Positions 56,069 through 64,000 of a DNA stretch of 64,000 bases are shown piece by piece; within the stretch, counting starts at the first letter, position 1, and the number at the start of each line of letters is the position of its first letter. The notes beneath the pieces are model-generated. The model was not told where the DNA came from and did not search any database. It was given only the letters and a program-made list of their open reading frames with translations. Both the position numbers and the translations under genes were made by a program. Origin of the DNA: Beggiatoa leptomitoformis (GTDB lineage: Bacteria; Pseudomonadota; Gammaproteobacteria; Beggiatoales; Beggiatoaceae); the NCBI RefSeq assembly GCF_001305575.3, contig NZ_CP012373.2:4106799-4170798 (forward strand), written 5' to 3'.

Positions 56069-56614
56069 TTAGTGTGAATGAATAAAGCGTTCCATTTCTT
56101 TTACTTCCTCACACTCGCCCGCTTGTGGCTTGGTATCTCCCTGAAAAGGCTTAACATAATCAGGTAAATAGCCTTGTGGGAAAAAAGCCAAATCCACCCG
56201 CCGATTACGTTGTCGGTCTTCTGCACACGCGTCAGAAGCAACGGGGCGTTGTTCTCCAATCTCTTGTTTACTCAGTTGGCTAGGATTTACACCTTGTTTA
56301 ATAAGATATTGTTCAACAACGGTTGCGCGTTTACGGCTGAGTTGTGAATTATAATTTTCCTCGCCTGTATTGTCTGCTCGTCCTGTGATTAAGAGATTAA
56401 CCGACGGGTATTGGCGCAATGTATAAACCAAATTATCCAAAACAGGCAATGCTACTTTTTGGAGTTTGGCACTGTTTAAGGGAAAAGTGACATTATTTTG
56501 CCAACCCCACGTTATACCCGTTGGGGGAGGGGGATAATCTTCATCAGCCGCTTGCAGTGCGAAAGCATTTAAACTTAAGCACATCCACAATACAACACAC
56601 CACCGTTTACACAT
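56069..56614 (-). CDS. OmpA-family peptidoglycan-associated protein
   Basis: 181 residues. Signal peptide about 1-22 (CVVLWMCLSLNAFALQAA). The OmpA-like domain fills most of the rest: LLITGRADNTGEENYNSQLS, RKRATVVEQYLIKQGV, and RQRNRRVDLAFF. The D and R residues that bind diaminopimelate are present. Small, without a beta-barrel. 3 bp after the bactofilin gene, so envelope attachment and cytoskeleton may be linked. Confidence 0.9.
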   Translation of the reverse strand: MCKRWCVVLWMCLSLNAFALQAADEDYPPPPTGITWGWQNNVTFPLNSAKLQKVALPVLDNLVYTLRQYPSVNLLITGRADNTGEENYNSQLSRKRATVVEQYLIKQGVNPSQLSKQEIGEQRPVASDACAEDRQRNRRVDLAFFPQGYLPDYVKPFQGDTKPQAGECEEVKEMERFIHSH

Positions 56615-56617
56615 GTT

Positions 56618-57073
56618 TTATTCATCCTTATCATTCATCTCGGGTGCGATGGGCATTGCCATATTGGCGACCTTCTTATCTTTATCATGTTTAATCGATA
56701 AAGGCTGCTTTTTATCTGTATGATGCACCAGACTGCCATTTACCTCAGCACCCATCGCCATTTCTATCAGATTATAGTAAACATTCCCCGTTACACGTGC
56801 ATTGAGCGCAAGCTCGATATGTTCAGACGCATAAACATCGCCCATCACCACGCCATTAAGAATCACATTAGGTACACGCACTTCCCCTTTGATAGACCCC
56901 TGTTCGCTTAATGTTAATACCGAGCTAGACTCATCTTTTGCCGTGATATTCCCTTTAATCGTGCCATCAATATGCAAGCCACCTGCAAACACGACATGAC
57001 CATGAATCTCAGTTCCCTGCCCAATCAATGAATCAATCCGTGTTACTTTTTTCTTCTTCTTACCCCACAACAT
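56618..57073 (-). CDS. Bactofilin
   Basis: 151 residues. A short basic N-terminus (MLWGKKKKKVTR) leads to the bactofilin beta-helix about 13-120 (TEIHGHVVFAGGLHIDGTIK, EVRVPNVILNGVVMGDVYAS). Self-assembling, membrane-associated cytoskeletal polymer; often acts with peptidoglycan enzymes in cell shape. First gene of a pair with the OmpA-family gene. Confidence 0.95.
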   Translation of the reverse strand: MLWGKKKKKVTRIDSLIGQGTEIHGHVVFAGGLHIDGTIKGNITAKDESSSVLTLSEQGSIKGEVRVPNVILNGVVMGDVYASEHIELALNARVTGNVYYNLIEMAMGAEVNGSLVHHTDKKQPLSIKHDKDKKVANMAMPIAPEMNDKDE

Positions 57074-57170
57074 TCGCTCGTTACTCCTGTACCACTTCTT
57101 TAAATAAAATATCCAAGTGCATTAAATGATTAACACATAATACGCCTGATGCTAACCTGCCAAACTTACA

Positions 57171-58205
57171 TTATGGTAATAAACCAACGATTTTTAACCC
57201 CGTCGATTCCGCTAATCCACACATAATATTCATATTCTGCACTGCCTGCCCTGCTGCCCCTTTCACCAAATTATCAATGACTGCCAACACCACCACCACA
57301 TTACCACCCTGTGGGCGATGTACAGCAATTCGACAAACATTCGCGCCCCGTACACTGCGCGTTTCAGGATGTGAGCCTGCAGGTAAAACATCAACAAACG
57401 GTTCATCTTTATAACGTTGTTCAAAAATATTTTGCAAATGTAACGCACTATCTTCATACAAAGTTGCGTATAAGGTTGCATGAATACCGCGAATCATCGG
57501 CAACAAATGTGGCACAAAGGTTAATTGCACAGGCACAGGTGATAAAGGATTTAAACCCTGAATAATCTCGGGTAAATGCCGATGTCCTGCCACATTATAG
57601 GCTTTAAAGCTCTCACCCGTTTCCCCCATTAGCGTTCCCACTTCTGCTTTACGCCCCGCGCCACTCACGCCAGACTTTACATCAGCAATTAAACTTTTTG
57701 GGTCAACAACACCCGCCTCAAGCAACGGAATAAATCCTAACTGCACAGCCGTTGCATAACAGCCCGGATTTGCAACTAAACGCGCCGTAGCAATTGCCGT
57801 GCGATTAACCTCAGGTAATCCATAAACTGCATCGGTTAATAAATCAGGACAAGCATGTTTAACCTTATACCATTCTTCCCATGTTGCCGTCTCTTTCAAG
57901 CGAAAATCGGCGGCTAAATCAATAACGCGCACGCCCATTTTTAATAAATCAGGCACACTTTGCATTGCCGTTCCGTTAGGCGTTGCAAAAAACACCACAT
58001 CACATTTAGCTAATTGCTCAGGCTCAGGCTCGGTAAAAGGCAAATCGATAAACCCCCGCAAATTTGGGAACATATCCGCGACTTTTATCCCTGCCTCACC
58101 GCGCGACGTAACCATCTGCACGCGCACTTCGGAATGCATCGCTAATAACCGCAATAACTCCACGCCTGTATAACCTGTACCGCCAACAATGCCTACTTTA
58201 ATCAT
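57171..58205 (-). CDS. argC: N-acetyl-gamma-glutamyl-phosphate reductase
   Basis: 344 residues. NADP motif [18 protein letters not shown] (4-21), catalytic Cys149 in [10 protein letters not shown], and C-terminal [11 protein letters not shown]. Third step of arginine synthesis. Separate from argG at 9683. Confidence 0.97.
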   Translation of the reverse strand: MIKVGIVGGTGYTGVELLRLLAMHSEVRVQMVTSRGEAGIKVADMFPNLRGFIDLPFTEPEPEQLAKCDVVFFATPNGTAMQSVPDLLKMGVRVIDLAADFRLKETATWEEWYKVKHACPDLLTDAVYGLPEVNRTAIATARLVANPGCYATAVQLGFIPLLEAGVVDPKSLIADVKSGVSGAGRKAEVGTLMGETGESFKAYNVAGHRHLPEIIQGLNPLSPVPVQLTFVPHLLPMIRGIHATLYATLYEDSALHLQNIFEQRYKDEPFVDVLPAGSHPETRSVRGANVCRIAVHRPQGGNVVVVLAVIDNLVKGAAGQAVQNMNIMCGLAESTGLKIVGLLP

Positions 58206-58620
58206 TGAAGAATCTCTTATTATATCAATTATCTAAAAGAAAATAGGTTTATCCTATCCAAAATATGTGCAACTGCACAACTTTAAACCAATTGAATCAT
58301 TATCAGGTTAAGCCCTTTTCATCACAACATTTTTACAATCTATATTTTCTACATTTAAAAACCCATAGCCGTCTGAATTAGGATTAAACAAATTTGTAGA
58401 ATTAACACCAACTAACCACATTAAAAACTGAAAAATAACGCTATCTCAATGCAAAAAAACCCGTTAATCCTAAAAATTCTAATTCAGACAATAACAACCC
58501 ACTACCCCAAATTCTAATGCAGATAACACATTTAATCGCGATACCGTGACGAATTTTCTTGAAATCTACAATCACACCCCTACATCTACACCACTTCAAA
58601 ACAATAAGGAGAATGACGCA
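58206..58620. other. Intergenic region with dispersed repeats before htpG
   Basis: About 415 AT-rich bases with three copies of the dispersed repeat: GTCTGAATTAGGATTAAAC (from 58371), its inverse ending AAAATTCTAATTCAGAC (58463-58490), and a further weak inverse at about 58508. The first two face each other and could form a hairpin. The htpG promoter must lie here; I see no clear heat-shock promoter or CIRCE element. Confidence 0.55.
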
Positions 58621-60531
58621 ATGGTGGTCGATAACCATAAAGAAACACTAGGTTTTCAAGCAGAAGTTAAACAACTGCTTGATTTAATGATTCATGCTTT
58701 ATACAGCAACAAAGAAATTTTCTTACGCGAATTGGTTTCTAATGCCTCTGACGCGGCAGATAAATTACGCTTTGAAGCCCTTTCTGACGACGGATTGTAT
58801 GAAGGCGATAGTCAATTAAAAATCTGGGTTGAAGTCAATCAAGATGCGCGGACAATTAGCATTCGTGACAACGGTATTGGTATGTCACGGGAAGAAGTGA
58901 TTGAAAATATTGGAACGATTGCCAAATCAGGGACACGTCAATTCTTCAAAGCCTTAACAGGCGACCAAGCCAAAGATGCGCAACTAATCGGTCAATTTGG
59001 GGTTGGTTTCTACTCGTCTTTCATTATCGCTGATAAAGTTACTTTAACCACCCGTCGTGCAGGGCTAACCGCTGAACATGGTGTGCGTTGGGAATCTGCG
59101 GGTGATGGCGAATATACCATTGAAACAGTTGATAAAGCGCAACGTGGAACAGAAATAACCCTCCATTTACGTGATGATGAAGACGAATTTTTACAAGAAT
59201 ATCGCATAAAAAGCATCATCAAAAAATATTCTGACCATATCACCTTACCCATCATCATGCCCACCGTTAGCACGGATGAAAATGATGAAAACCTTAAGGT
59301 TATTAAAGACGAAGTTGTCAACAGTGCAACCGCTTTATGGGTGCGCAATAAAGCCGATGTGACAGAGGAAGAGTATAACGAGTTTTACAAACATGTTGCC
59401 CACGATTTTGAACCCCCGTTACTGACGATTCATAACAAAGTCGAAGGGACGATGGAATACAACCTGCTCGCGTTTATTCCCGGTCGCGCCCCCTTTGATT
59501 TGTGGGATAGAAATACACGGCGTGGAATGAAACTTTATGTCCGCCGTATTTTTATTATGGATGACAGCGAACAATTATTACCGCCTTATCTGCGTTTTGT
59601 GCGTGGTGTGGTGGACAGTAGCGATTTACCGTTAAATGTCTCACGCGAAATTCTGCAACAGAATAAACAGATTGAATCAATTCGTTCTGGCACAGTAAAG
59701 AAAATTCTTGGTGCGTTAGAAAATTTGGCAAATAACGAACCCGAAAAATACGCAACCTTTTGGCGTGAGTTTGGCAAGGTTTTAAAAGAAGGCATTGTCG
59801 ACGACCACAGCAACCGCGAAAAAGTCGCTAAATTGTTACGCTTCTCCACCACGCATGATGACAATAATCAACCAGCTATTTCGTTAGAACAATATATTGG
59901 GCGGATGAAAGAAGGGCAGGAAAAGATTTATTACATCACTGCCGAAACTTTCGCGGCGGCAAAAAGTAGCCCTCATTTAGAAATTTTCCGCAAGAAAGGC
60001 ATTGAAGTGGTGTTGCTATCCGAACCGATTGACGAATGGTTAGTGATGCACTTAACTGAGTTTGAAGGTAAGTCTTTACAATCCATTACAAAAGGCTCGT
60101 TAGATTTAGGTCAGTTAGAAGACCAAGCGGAAAAAGACCAAGTTGAAAAAGCCAATACGGAAAAGAAACCGTTATTAGAGCGCATTCAAAAAGTATTAGT
60201 CGGTAAAGTCAAAGAAGTACGGACAACCTATCGTTTAACCAATTCGCCCGCCTGTTTAGTCGCCGATGAACAGGGAATGGATGCGAGTTTAGAACGCTTA
60301 TTAAAAGCGGCAGGGCAGAGTATCAGCAGTAGCAAACCAATTATTGAAATTAATCCGACACATCCGCTCATTTTAGCGATGGAACGGGAACAAGACGAGA
60401 ATCGTTTTGGTGATTGGGCATTAATTCTGTTTGACCAAGCCTTGTTAAGTGAAGGGGGACAATTAGAAGACCCCGCCAGTTTTATCAGTCGTTTAAATCA
60501 GATGTTGATACAACTGAGTAAAGCGGCATAA
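58621..60531 (+). CDS. htpG: Chaperone HtpG (Hsp90)
   Basis: 636 residues from the ATG at 58621 ([20 protein letters not shown]), which has AAGGAGAATGACGCA before it; a GTG 25 codons upstream is not credible. GHKL ATPase motifs: [34 protein letters not shown], and [12 protein letters not shown]. Cytosolic ATP-dependent chaperone. Confidence 0.98.
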   Translation: MVVDNHKETLGFQAEVKQLLDLMIHALYSNKEIFLRELVSNASDAADKLRFEALSDDGLYEGDSQLKIWVEVNQDARTISIRDNGIGMSREEVIENIGTIAKSGTRQFFKALTGDQAKDAQLIGQFGVGFYSSFIIADKVTLTTRRAGLTAEHGVRWESAGDGEYTIETVDKAQRGTEITLHLRDDEDEFLQEYRIKSIIKKYSDHITLPIIMPTVSTDENDENLKVIKDEVVNSATALWVRNKADVTEEEYNEFYKHVAHDFEPPLLTIHNKVEGTMEYNLLAFIPGRAPFDLWDRNTRRGMKLYVRRIFIMDDSEQLLPPYLRFVRGVVDSSDLPLNVSREILQQNKQIESIRSGTVKKILGALENLANNEPEKYATFWREFGKVLKEGIVDDHSNREKVAKLLRFSTTHDDNNQPAISLEQYIGRMKEGQEKIYYITAETFAAAKSSPHLEIFRKKGIEVVLLSEPIDEWLVMHLTEFEGKSLQSITKGSLDLGQLEDQAEKDQVEKANTEKKPLLERIQKVLVGKVKEVRTTYRLTNSPACLVADEQGMDASLERLLKAAGQSISSSKPIIEINPTHPLILAMEREQDENRFGDWALILFDQALLSEGGQLEDPASFISRLNQMLIQLSKAA

Positions 60532-60558
60532 TCGTTTTTCTCAATCAAAAGTACTTAG

Positions 60559-60583
60559 GGACGGCGTTGCCGTCCTTTTTTTT
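60559..60583 (+). terminator. Rho-independent terminator of htpG
   Basis: GGACGGC-GTT-GCCGTCC followed by eight T. Textbook form. Confidence 0.95.
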
Positions 60584-60598
60584 GGGTGGTTTTTATAT

Positions 60599-62491
60599 TT
60601 ATTTTATTTCAATGGTTTGTTGTAACGTTATAAAGTCTATTTTATTTTGGAAGTAATCTATAAAGGCACGGGCAATATGTTGTTGTTCAGGTGTAAGTCG
60701 GTCAATGGCGGGTTGGGTAGTGCCAAAATCCCAAGTTATTTGAGTAGCAACTTGTTGGATAGCCGTTAAAATAGGTTGAATTGATTCTGTTGGTTGTGAT
60801 AGCCATTGAAGAAAGGGGACAATAACAAACGTCTCATCGCTGGGTTTCAATAATGGTAAAACAACAGTTAGTCGTTGTTGCATCCGCACAAAATCTTGCT
60901 GTACTAGGGCAAGCTCAATATCAGTACATAAGAAGGGTAAAGAGCTAGGTTCAATAACCAATGCTTTTGCAATATTATCTTCTGCTTCACTTAATTTTCC
61001 CTGCTTCCATAATACACTCCCACGACCATTCCAAGCTAAAGCATCATCAGGTTTTAAGGCAATCGCTTTGTCATAACTTGCTATGGCTTCTTCATAGTGT
61101 CCTAACTTAGCAAGCGCAAACCCACGATTATCCCAAGCGAAAGCGTAATCAAGTTTTAAGGCAATCGCTTTGTCATAACTTGCTATGGCTTCTTCATAAC
61201 GTCCTAAATTAGCCAGCATAATCCCACGATTACGCCAAGCGAAAGCGTAATCAGGTTTAAAGGCAATCGCTTTGTCATAACTTGCTATGGCTTCTTCATT
61301 GCGTCCTAAATTAGCAAGTGCATTCCCACGATTATTCCAAGCTAAAACATAATCAGGTTTAAAGGCAATCGCTTTGTCATAACTTGCTATGGCTTCTTCA
61401 TTGCGTCCTAAATTAGCAAGTGCAAACCCATGATTATTCCAAGCTGAAGCATCATCAGGTTTAAAGGCAATCGCTTTGTCATAACTTGCTATGGCTTCTT
61501 CATTGCGTCCCAAATCATCCAGCACACTCCCACGATTGTACCAAGCTAAAGCATCATCAGGTTTAAAGGCAATCGCTTTGTCATAACTTGCTATGGCTTC
61601 TTCATAACGTCCTAAATTAACAAGTGCAGTCCCACGATTACGCCAAGCGAAGACATAATCAGGTTTTAAGGCAATCGCTTTGTCATAACTTGCTATGGCT
61701 TCTTCATTGCGTCCTAAATTAGCAAGTGCAACTCCACGATTACGCCAAGCGAAAGCATAATCAGGTTTAAAGGCAATCGCTTTGTCATAACTTGCTATGG
61801 CTTCTTCAGTCCGCGTTAAACTCTCTAATATTATGCCAATTTCCCGATGTAAAGTTGCTTTATTTTCATCATCTTGTTCGGGTTCTTCTAATAATTCAAC
61901 TAGTTCTAATAACCGTGCTTGTTTTTCTATTTCAGAAAGTTGCAAATACACATCATAATCAATAGCCGTTTTCTCAGCGATTAATTGCGTTAAAAGGGTT
62001 TTTTCTGTTGCAAAATGAAAGAATCCACTGCGCCAATCAAAAAAATCGGGCGCGCGTCGGATAAAATATTTAATGCCAAATTTCGGCAAAATACACACAA
62101 TGGCTAAATGTGGAAAATCTGATTTGATGATTTCTCTATCTAAATTCAATCGCCCTAAGACAGGCGGGACAGAATCTTCACGGTAATAATCACCTTCACC
62201 GCCATAACCCGCTTTAATATGTGGTGTAAATGACTGTTCTAATCCGACTAAAAACAACACTTCTAGCGTTTGATAATCTGCCAATTGTAAAATTAACTTG
62301 CGTAAATCAGGGATTTCTTCAGTTAATGATAAAACCTGCGTTTTTTTATTTCTTAACTCATCACTTAACCGCTTGATTAATAACTGACCTTGTGCGGGCG
62401 TACACTCAACAAAAAAAAAGCCAAAACCATCCAGCCACTGTAAAGCCCGCGACAAAGCCGTATATTCTCCAGCGTCTAATTCATTGAACAT
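60599..62491 (-). CDS. TPR protein with STAND-associated N-terminal domain, module 2
   Basis: 630 residues. The N-terminal domain (1-165) ends with GRLNLDREIIKSDFPHLAIV and APDFFDWRSGFFHFA (147-161), the same element as in the protein at 2088-3962. Then eight near-identical 34-residue TPRs (EEAIASYDKAIAFKPDYAFA, WRNRGVALANLGR) and a degenerate ninth, then a helical tail. The TPR class differs from module 1, so the N-terminal domain, not the TPR type, defines the family. The start codon overlaps the ATPase stop (TAATG). Likely a complex or a shared switch with that ATPase; function unknown. Confidence 0.85.
   Translation of the reverse strand: MFNELDAGEYTALSRALQWLDGFGFFFVECTPAQGQLLIKRLSDELRNKKTQVLSLTEEIPDLRKLILQLADYQTLEVLFLVGLEQSFTPHIKAGYGGEGDYYREDSVPPVLGRLNLDREIIKSDFPHLAIVCILPKFGIKYFIRRAPDFFDWRSGFFHFATEKTLLTQLIAEKTAIDYDVYLQLSEIEKQARLLELVELLEEPEQDDENKATLHREIGIILESLTRTEEAIASYDKAIAFKPDYAFAWRNRGVALANLGRNEEAIASYDKAIALKPDYVFAWRNRGTALVNLGRYEEAIASYDKAIAFKPDDALAWYNRGSVLDDLGRNEEAIASYDKAIAFKPDDASAWNNHGFALANLGRNEEAIASYDKAIAFKPDYVLAWNNRGNALANLGRNEEAIASYDKAIAFKPDYAFAWRNRGIMLANLGRYEEAIASYDKAIALKLDYAFAWDNRGFALAKLGHYEEAIASYDKAIALKPDDALAWNGRGSVLWKQGKLSEAEDNIAKALVIEPSSLPFLCTDIELALVQQDFVRMQQRLTVVLPLLKPSDETFVIVPFLQWLSQPTESIQPILTAIQQVATQITWDFGTTQPAIDRLTPEQQHIARAFIDYFQNKIDFITLQQTIEIK
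60990..61810 (-). repeat. 102-bp coding tandem array (8 TPR units)
   Basis: Eight units of 102 bp containing GCAATCGCTTTGTCATAACT and TGCTATGGCTTCTTCA on the plus strand, nearly identical to each other including silent sites. Recent expansion, independent of the 120-bp arrays. Confidence 0.93.
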
Positions 62492-63774
62492 TATTCTATT
62501 ATCTTCATCATTGCGGTTTTAAATTCTTCTATCTCTTCAATTAACGGGTGAATATCATGCCATGTTGTTTCATCATCATCTCGATATTCCAAAATGACGC
62601 GCCGAAATAATAAATCACGATAGTTTTTCTCGTCTTGGTCACGATGTACCTCAGCCAGTTTTTCCCATTCATGCGCGTCTATTGAACGCCGCATCGTATC
62701 GCGCATTTGTGCAATGGCTTTATCAACCGCTTTCGTTGACAAAGGAAAACTTGAGCTATATTCCAACGCTGTCCGCACTAACTGCACCAAATTTCGCGTA
62801 TGTCCACCACTCATCAAGCATAAACGCTTTAAATCCGCCTCGTTTAAAAAATCGGTTAATGTTAGCGCGGCAACCTGCAAGCGTTTTTCAATCAGTTCAC
62901 TCAAGGTTTTTAACCCACACTCACACAATTCTTTTGTGCCACGCTTACGAATGGTTATCATCGGCAAAATTTCTACCCGTTGTCCATAACGGTTTTCTAG
63001 TTCTACCGCACTGGTTGAATGCGCTAACGAAATTGGTACGGTATAAACCACATGACAGGCTAACCGTTTTAACTGTTCACTGCGGTCTATGAAAATTTCT
63101 TCTAAATTCGTCCGTCCTGTGCTTTCATCCGTCACCACTTTTACAATTTTATCCAAGCCATCCACAATCAAGACTAATTTATGGCTGTCGGGTTTTGCTA
63201 ATCGAATAAATTCATTTAACGCTTCAACTAAAGTTACCGTATAAGGGTCTAATAAATCACGAATTTTACTGCGCACACTGGGGTTGACTTTAATCGTACT
63301 GCTTAATTCAGCAAACGCTAAAGGTAATTTCGCTTCTAACTCAAGGTTTAATTCTACTTGCGAATTTAAAAATTCTTTTATTCCATCCCATCGTTCTTTT
63401 AACCAATGATATAAAGGTTCTGTCGATTGTGCTTTTAAATCCTGTAATAAATAGCGCACACAAGCTAATAATACATCGGTATAACGCGCATCCTCTGGCT
63501 CTACATCCATGCCACCTGCGGAAAAATAAACCACTTGATAACCTAATTGACGTAACGCCTCAACCAAACGGTATAATTCTGTTGTTTTTCCTCCGCCCAT
63601 GTGTCCCGAATATAATTGGCAAGTCATGGTTTTATCAGATAATTCAATACGATGGGCTAATTGTAAAACATCACTCCCACCACGTACTGCTTGAAAATCC
63701 ACATATTTTTCATCTCCCGCAGGCAAGGGTTCAGGGCTAAACGTGTTATATAATTGTTTAAACTTGGAATCCAT
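62491..63774 (-). CDS. P-loop (AAA/STAND-like) ATPase, module 2
   Basis: 427 residues; GAGGACAATAT precedes the ATG. Walker A SGHMGGGKTTEL (56-67), Walker B LVLIVDGLDK, then LACHVVYTVPISLAHS and LCLMSGGHTRNLVQLVRTAL. The order and wording match the ATPase at 3974-5278 (GHxGxGKTTEL, DGLxK, CHxxYTVPISLA, LSGG/MSGG). The rest has diverged strongly. Its TPR partner starts at the stop codon. A MOSC-type gene ends 20 bp upstream, so the transcript may begin there. Confidence 0.83.
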   Translation of the reverse strand: MDSKFKQLYNTFSPEPLPAGDEKYVDFQAVRGGSDVLQLAHRIELSDKTMTCQLYSGHMGGGKTTELYRLVEALRQLGYQVVYFSAGGMDVEPEDARYTDVLLACVRYLLQDLKAQSTEPLYHWLKERWDGIKEFLNSQVELNLELEAKLPLAFAELSSTIKVNPSVRSKIRDLLDPYTVTLVEALNEFIRLAKPDSHKLVLIVDGLDKIVKVVTDESTGRTNLEEIFIDRSEQLKRLACHVVYTVPISLAHSTSAVELENRYGQRVEILPMITIRKRGTKELCECGLKTLSELIEKRLQVAALTLTDFLNEADLKRLCLMSGGHTRNLVQLVRTALEYSSSFPLSTKAVDKAIAQMRDTMRRSIDAHEWEKLAEVHRDQDEKNYRDLLFRRVILEYRDDDETTWHDIHPLIEEIEEFKTAMMKIIE

Positions 63775-63794
63775 ATATTGTCCTCAATCATTTT

Positions 63795-64000
63795 TTAGTG
63801 ATGTTGCCCTAACCACACGGCGCGGTCTTTGAGACGCTGTTGCCATTGTGGTGCTAATCCAATGGCTAGACTGATGGATTCTATAATAGCAATGGCTGGG
63901 CGGTGTTCTAATACGCAATTCCAGAAATGGGCAAGGGTTAAATCCGCATTTGGACGTTCTACTAAGAGAAGTTTATCGCCTGCTTGTATGTATCCTGTCT
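63795..64000 (-). CDS. MOSC-domain protein (YiiM-like), C-terminal part only
   Basis: The frame is open from the right window edge to a stop at 63795. The visible 67 residues include GDKLLLVERPNADLTLAHFW, the end of a MOSC domain, followed by a helical tail (LAPQWQQRLKDRAVWLGQHH) like the 3-alpha domain of YiiM-type proteins. These bind molybdenum cofactor and reduce N-hydroxylated compounds. The rest of the gene lies outside the window. Confidence 0.7.
   Translation of the reverse strand, partial: TGYIQAGDKLLLVERPNADLTLAHFWNCVLEHRPAIAIIESISLAIGLAPQWQQRLKDRAVWLGQHH

Noticed and set aside
58546-58620. N-terminal extension of HtpG from GTG at 58546
   Set aside because: The sequence before 58621 is not Hsp90-like and AAGGAG precedes the ATG at 58621.

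Overview
The window looks like a chromosomal stretch of an AT-leaning gammaproteobacterium. Housekeeping genes (argG, argC, gatC/gatA, mreB/mreC/mreD, cysM, htpG, maf, midA-like) have gammaproteobacterial character. The many TPR/STAND proteins, large sensor kinases, CHASE2 kinases and dispersed intergenic repeats recall large filamentous sulfur bacteria of the Beggiatoa/Thiotrichales type. That placement is inference from gene repertoire, not from a marker gene.

Layout. 1-1939: an Eco47II-like restriction endonuclease (5' end outside the window) overlapping its cytosine-5 methyltransferase. 1971-9526: an accessory island on the minus strand bounded by a 21-bp direct repeat. It holds a small helical protein, a NB-ARC STAND protein with 14 near-identical TPR units, a gene remnant, a second P-loop ATPase and its TPR partner with 8 units of the same repeat. 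9683-13595: argG, a pyruvoyl-dependent arginine decarboxylase, a PRMT-like methyltransferase and an alpha/beta hydrolase. 13736-16309: a four-gene minus-strand operon joining an EF-hand protein, an ECF sigma factor, a probable anti-sigma factor and a membrane Metal_resist/EF-hand sensor. 16516-24833: a SWIM zinc-finger protein, a 1293-residue hybrid histidine kinase, isoaspartyl peptidase, gatA and gatC. 25452-27923: mreBCD, with a probable ATT start for mreC. 27946-29094: a glutathionylspermidine-synthase-family gene.

29110-34727: a second accessory island, bounded by a 24-bp direct repeat and by IS630-type MITEs (one inverted copy on the left, two tandem copies on the right). It encodes an 88-residue membrane protein and a 1349-residue exported TPR protein. 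34855-46538: midA-like gene, pteridine reductase, a response-regulator/histidine-kinase gene split by an intact IS5-family element, an exported ClpP-like protease, cysM, a sigma54 activator and two sugar-modification genes. 46702-50153: CHASE2-Ser/Thr kinase with PP2C phosphatase. 50217-58205: amino-acid ABC permeases, Maf, AlaC-like transaminase, a lone small-protein transcription unit, TraB/GumN, OmpA-like, bactofilin and argC. 58621-63774: htpG, then a second ATPase + TPR gene pair; a MOSC-type gene runs off the right edge.

Most interesting biology. Three proteins from two separated islands start with the same short RSV...GV(I/V)xTG(D/N)N motif, which resembles RHIM/bacterial amyloid signalling motifs. 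One is a soluble helical protein, one a NB-ARC/TPR receptor, one a single-pass membrane protein. The membrane protein shares a second, extracytoplasmic CSFNAG(G)DI...CS module with the exported TPR protein encoded next to it. This suggests a two-compartment signalling or conflict system in which an exported TPR sensor talks across the membrane to cytoplasmic amyloid-motif partners. Separately, two distant ATPase + TPR gene pairs share a diagnostic APDFxDWxSGF element and look like two versions of one split STAND-like module.
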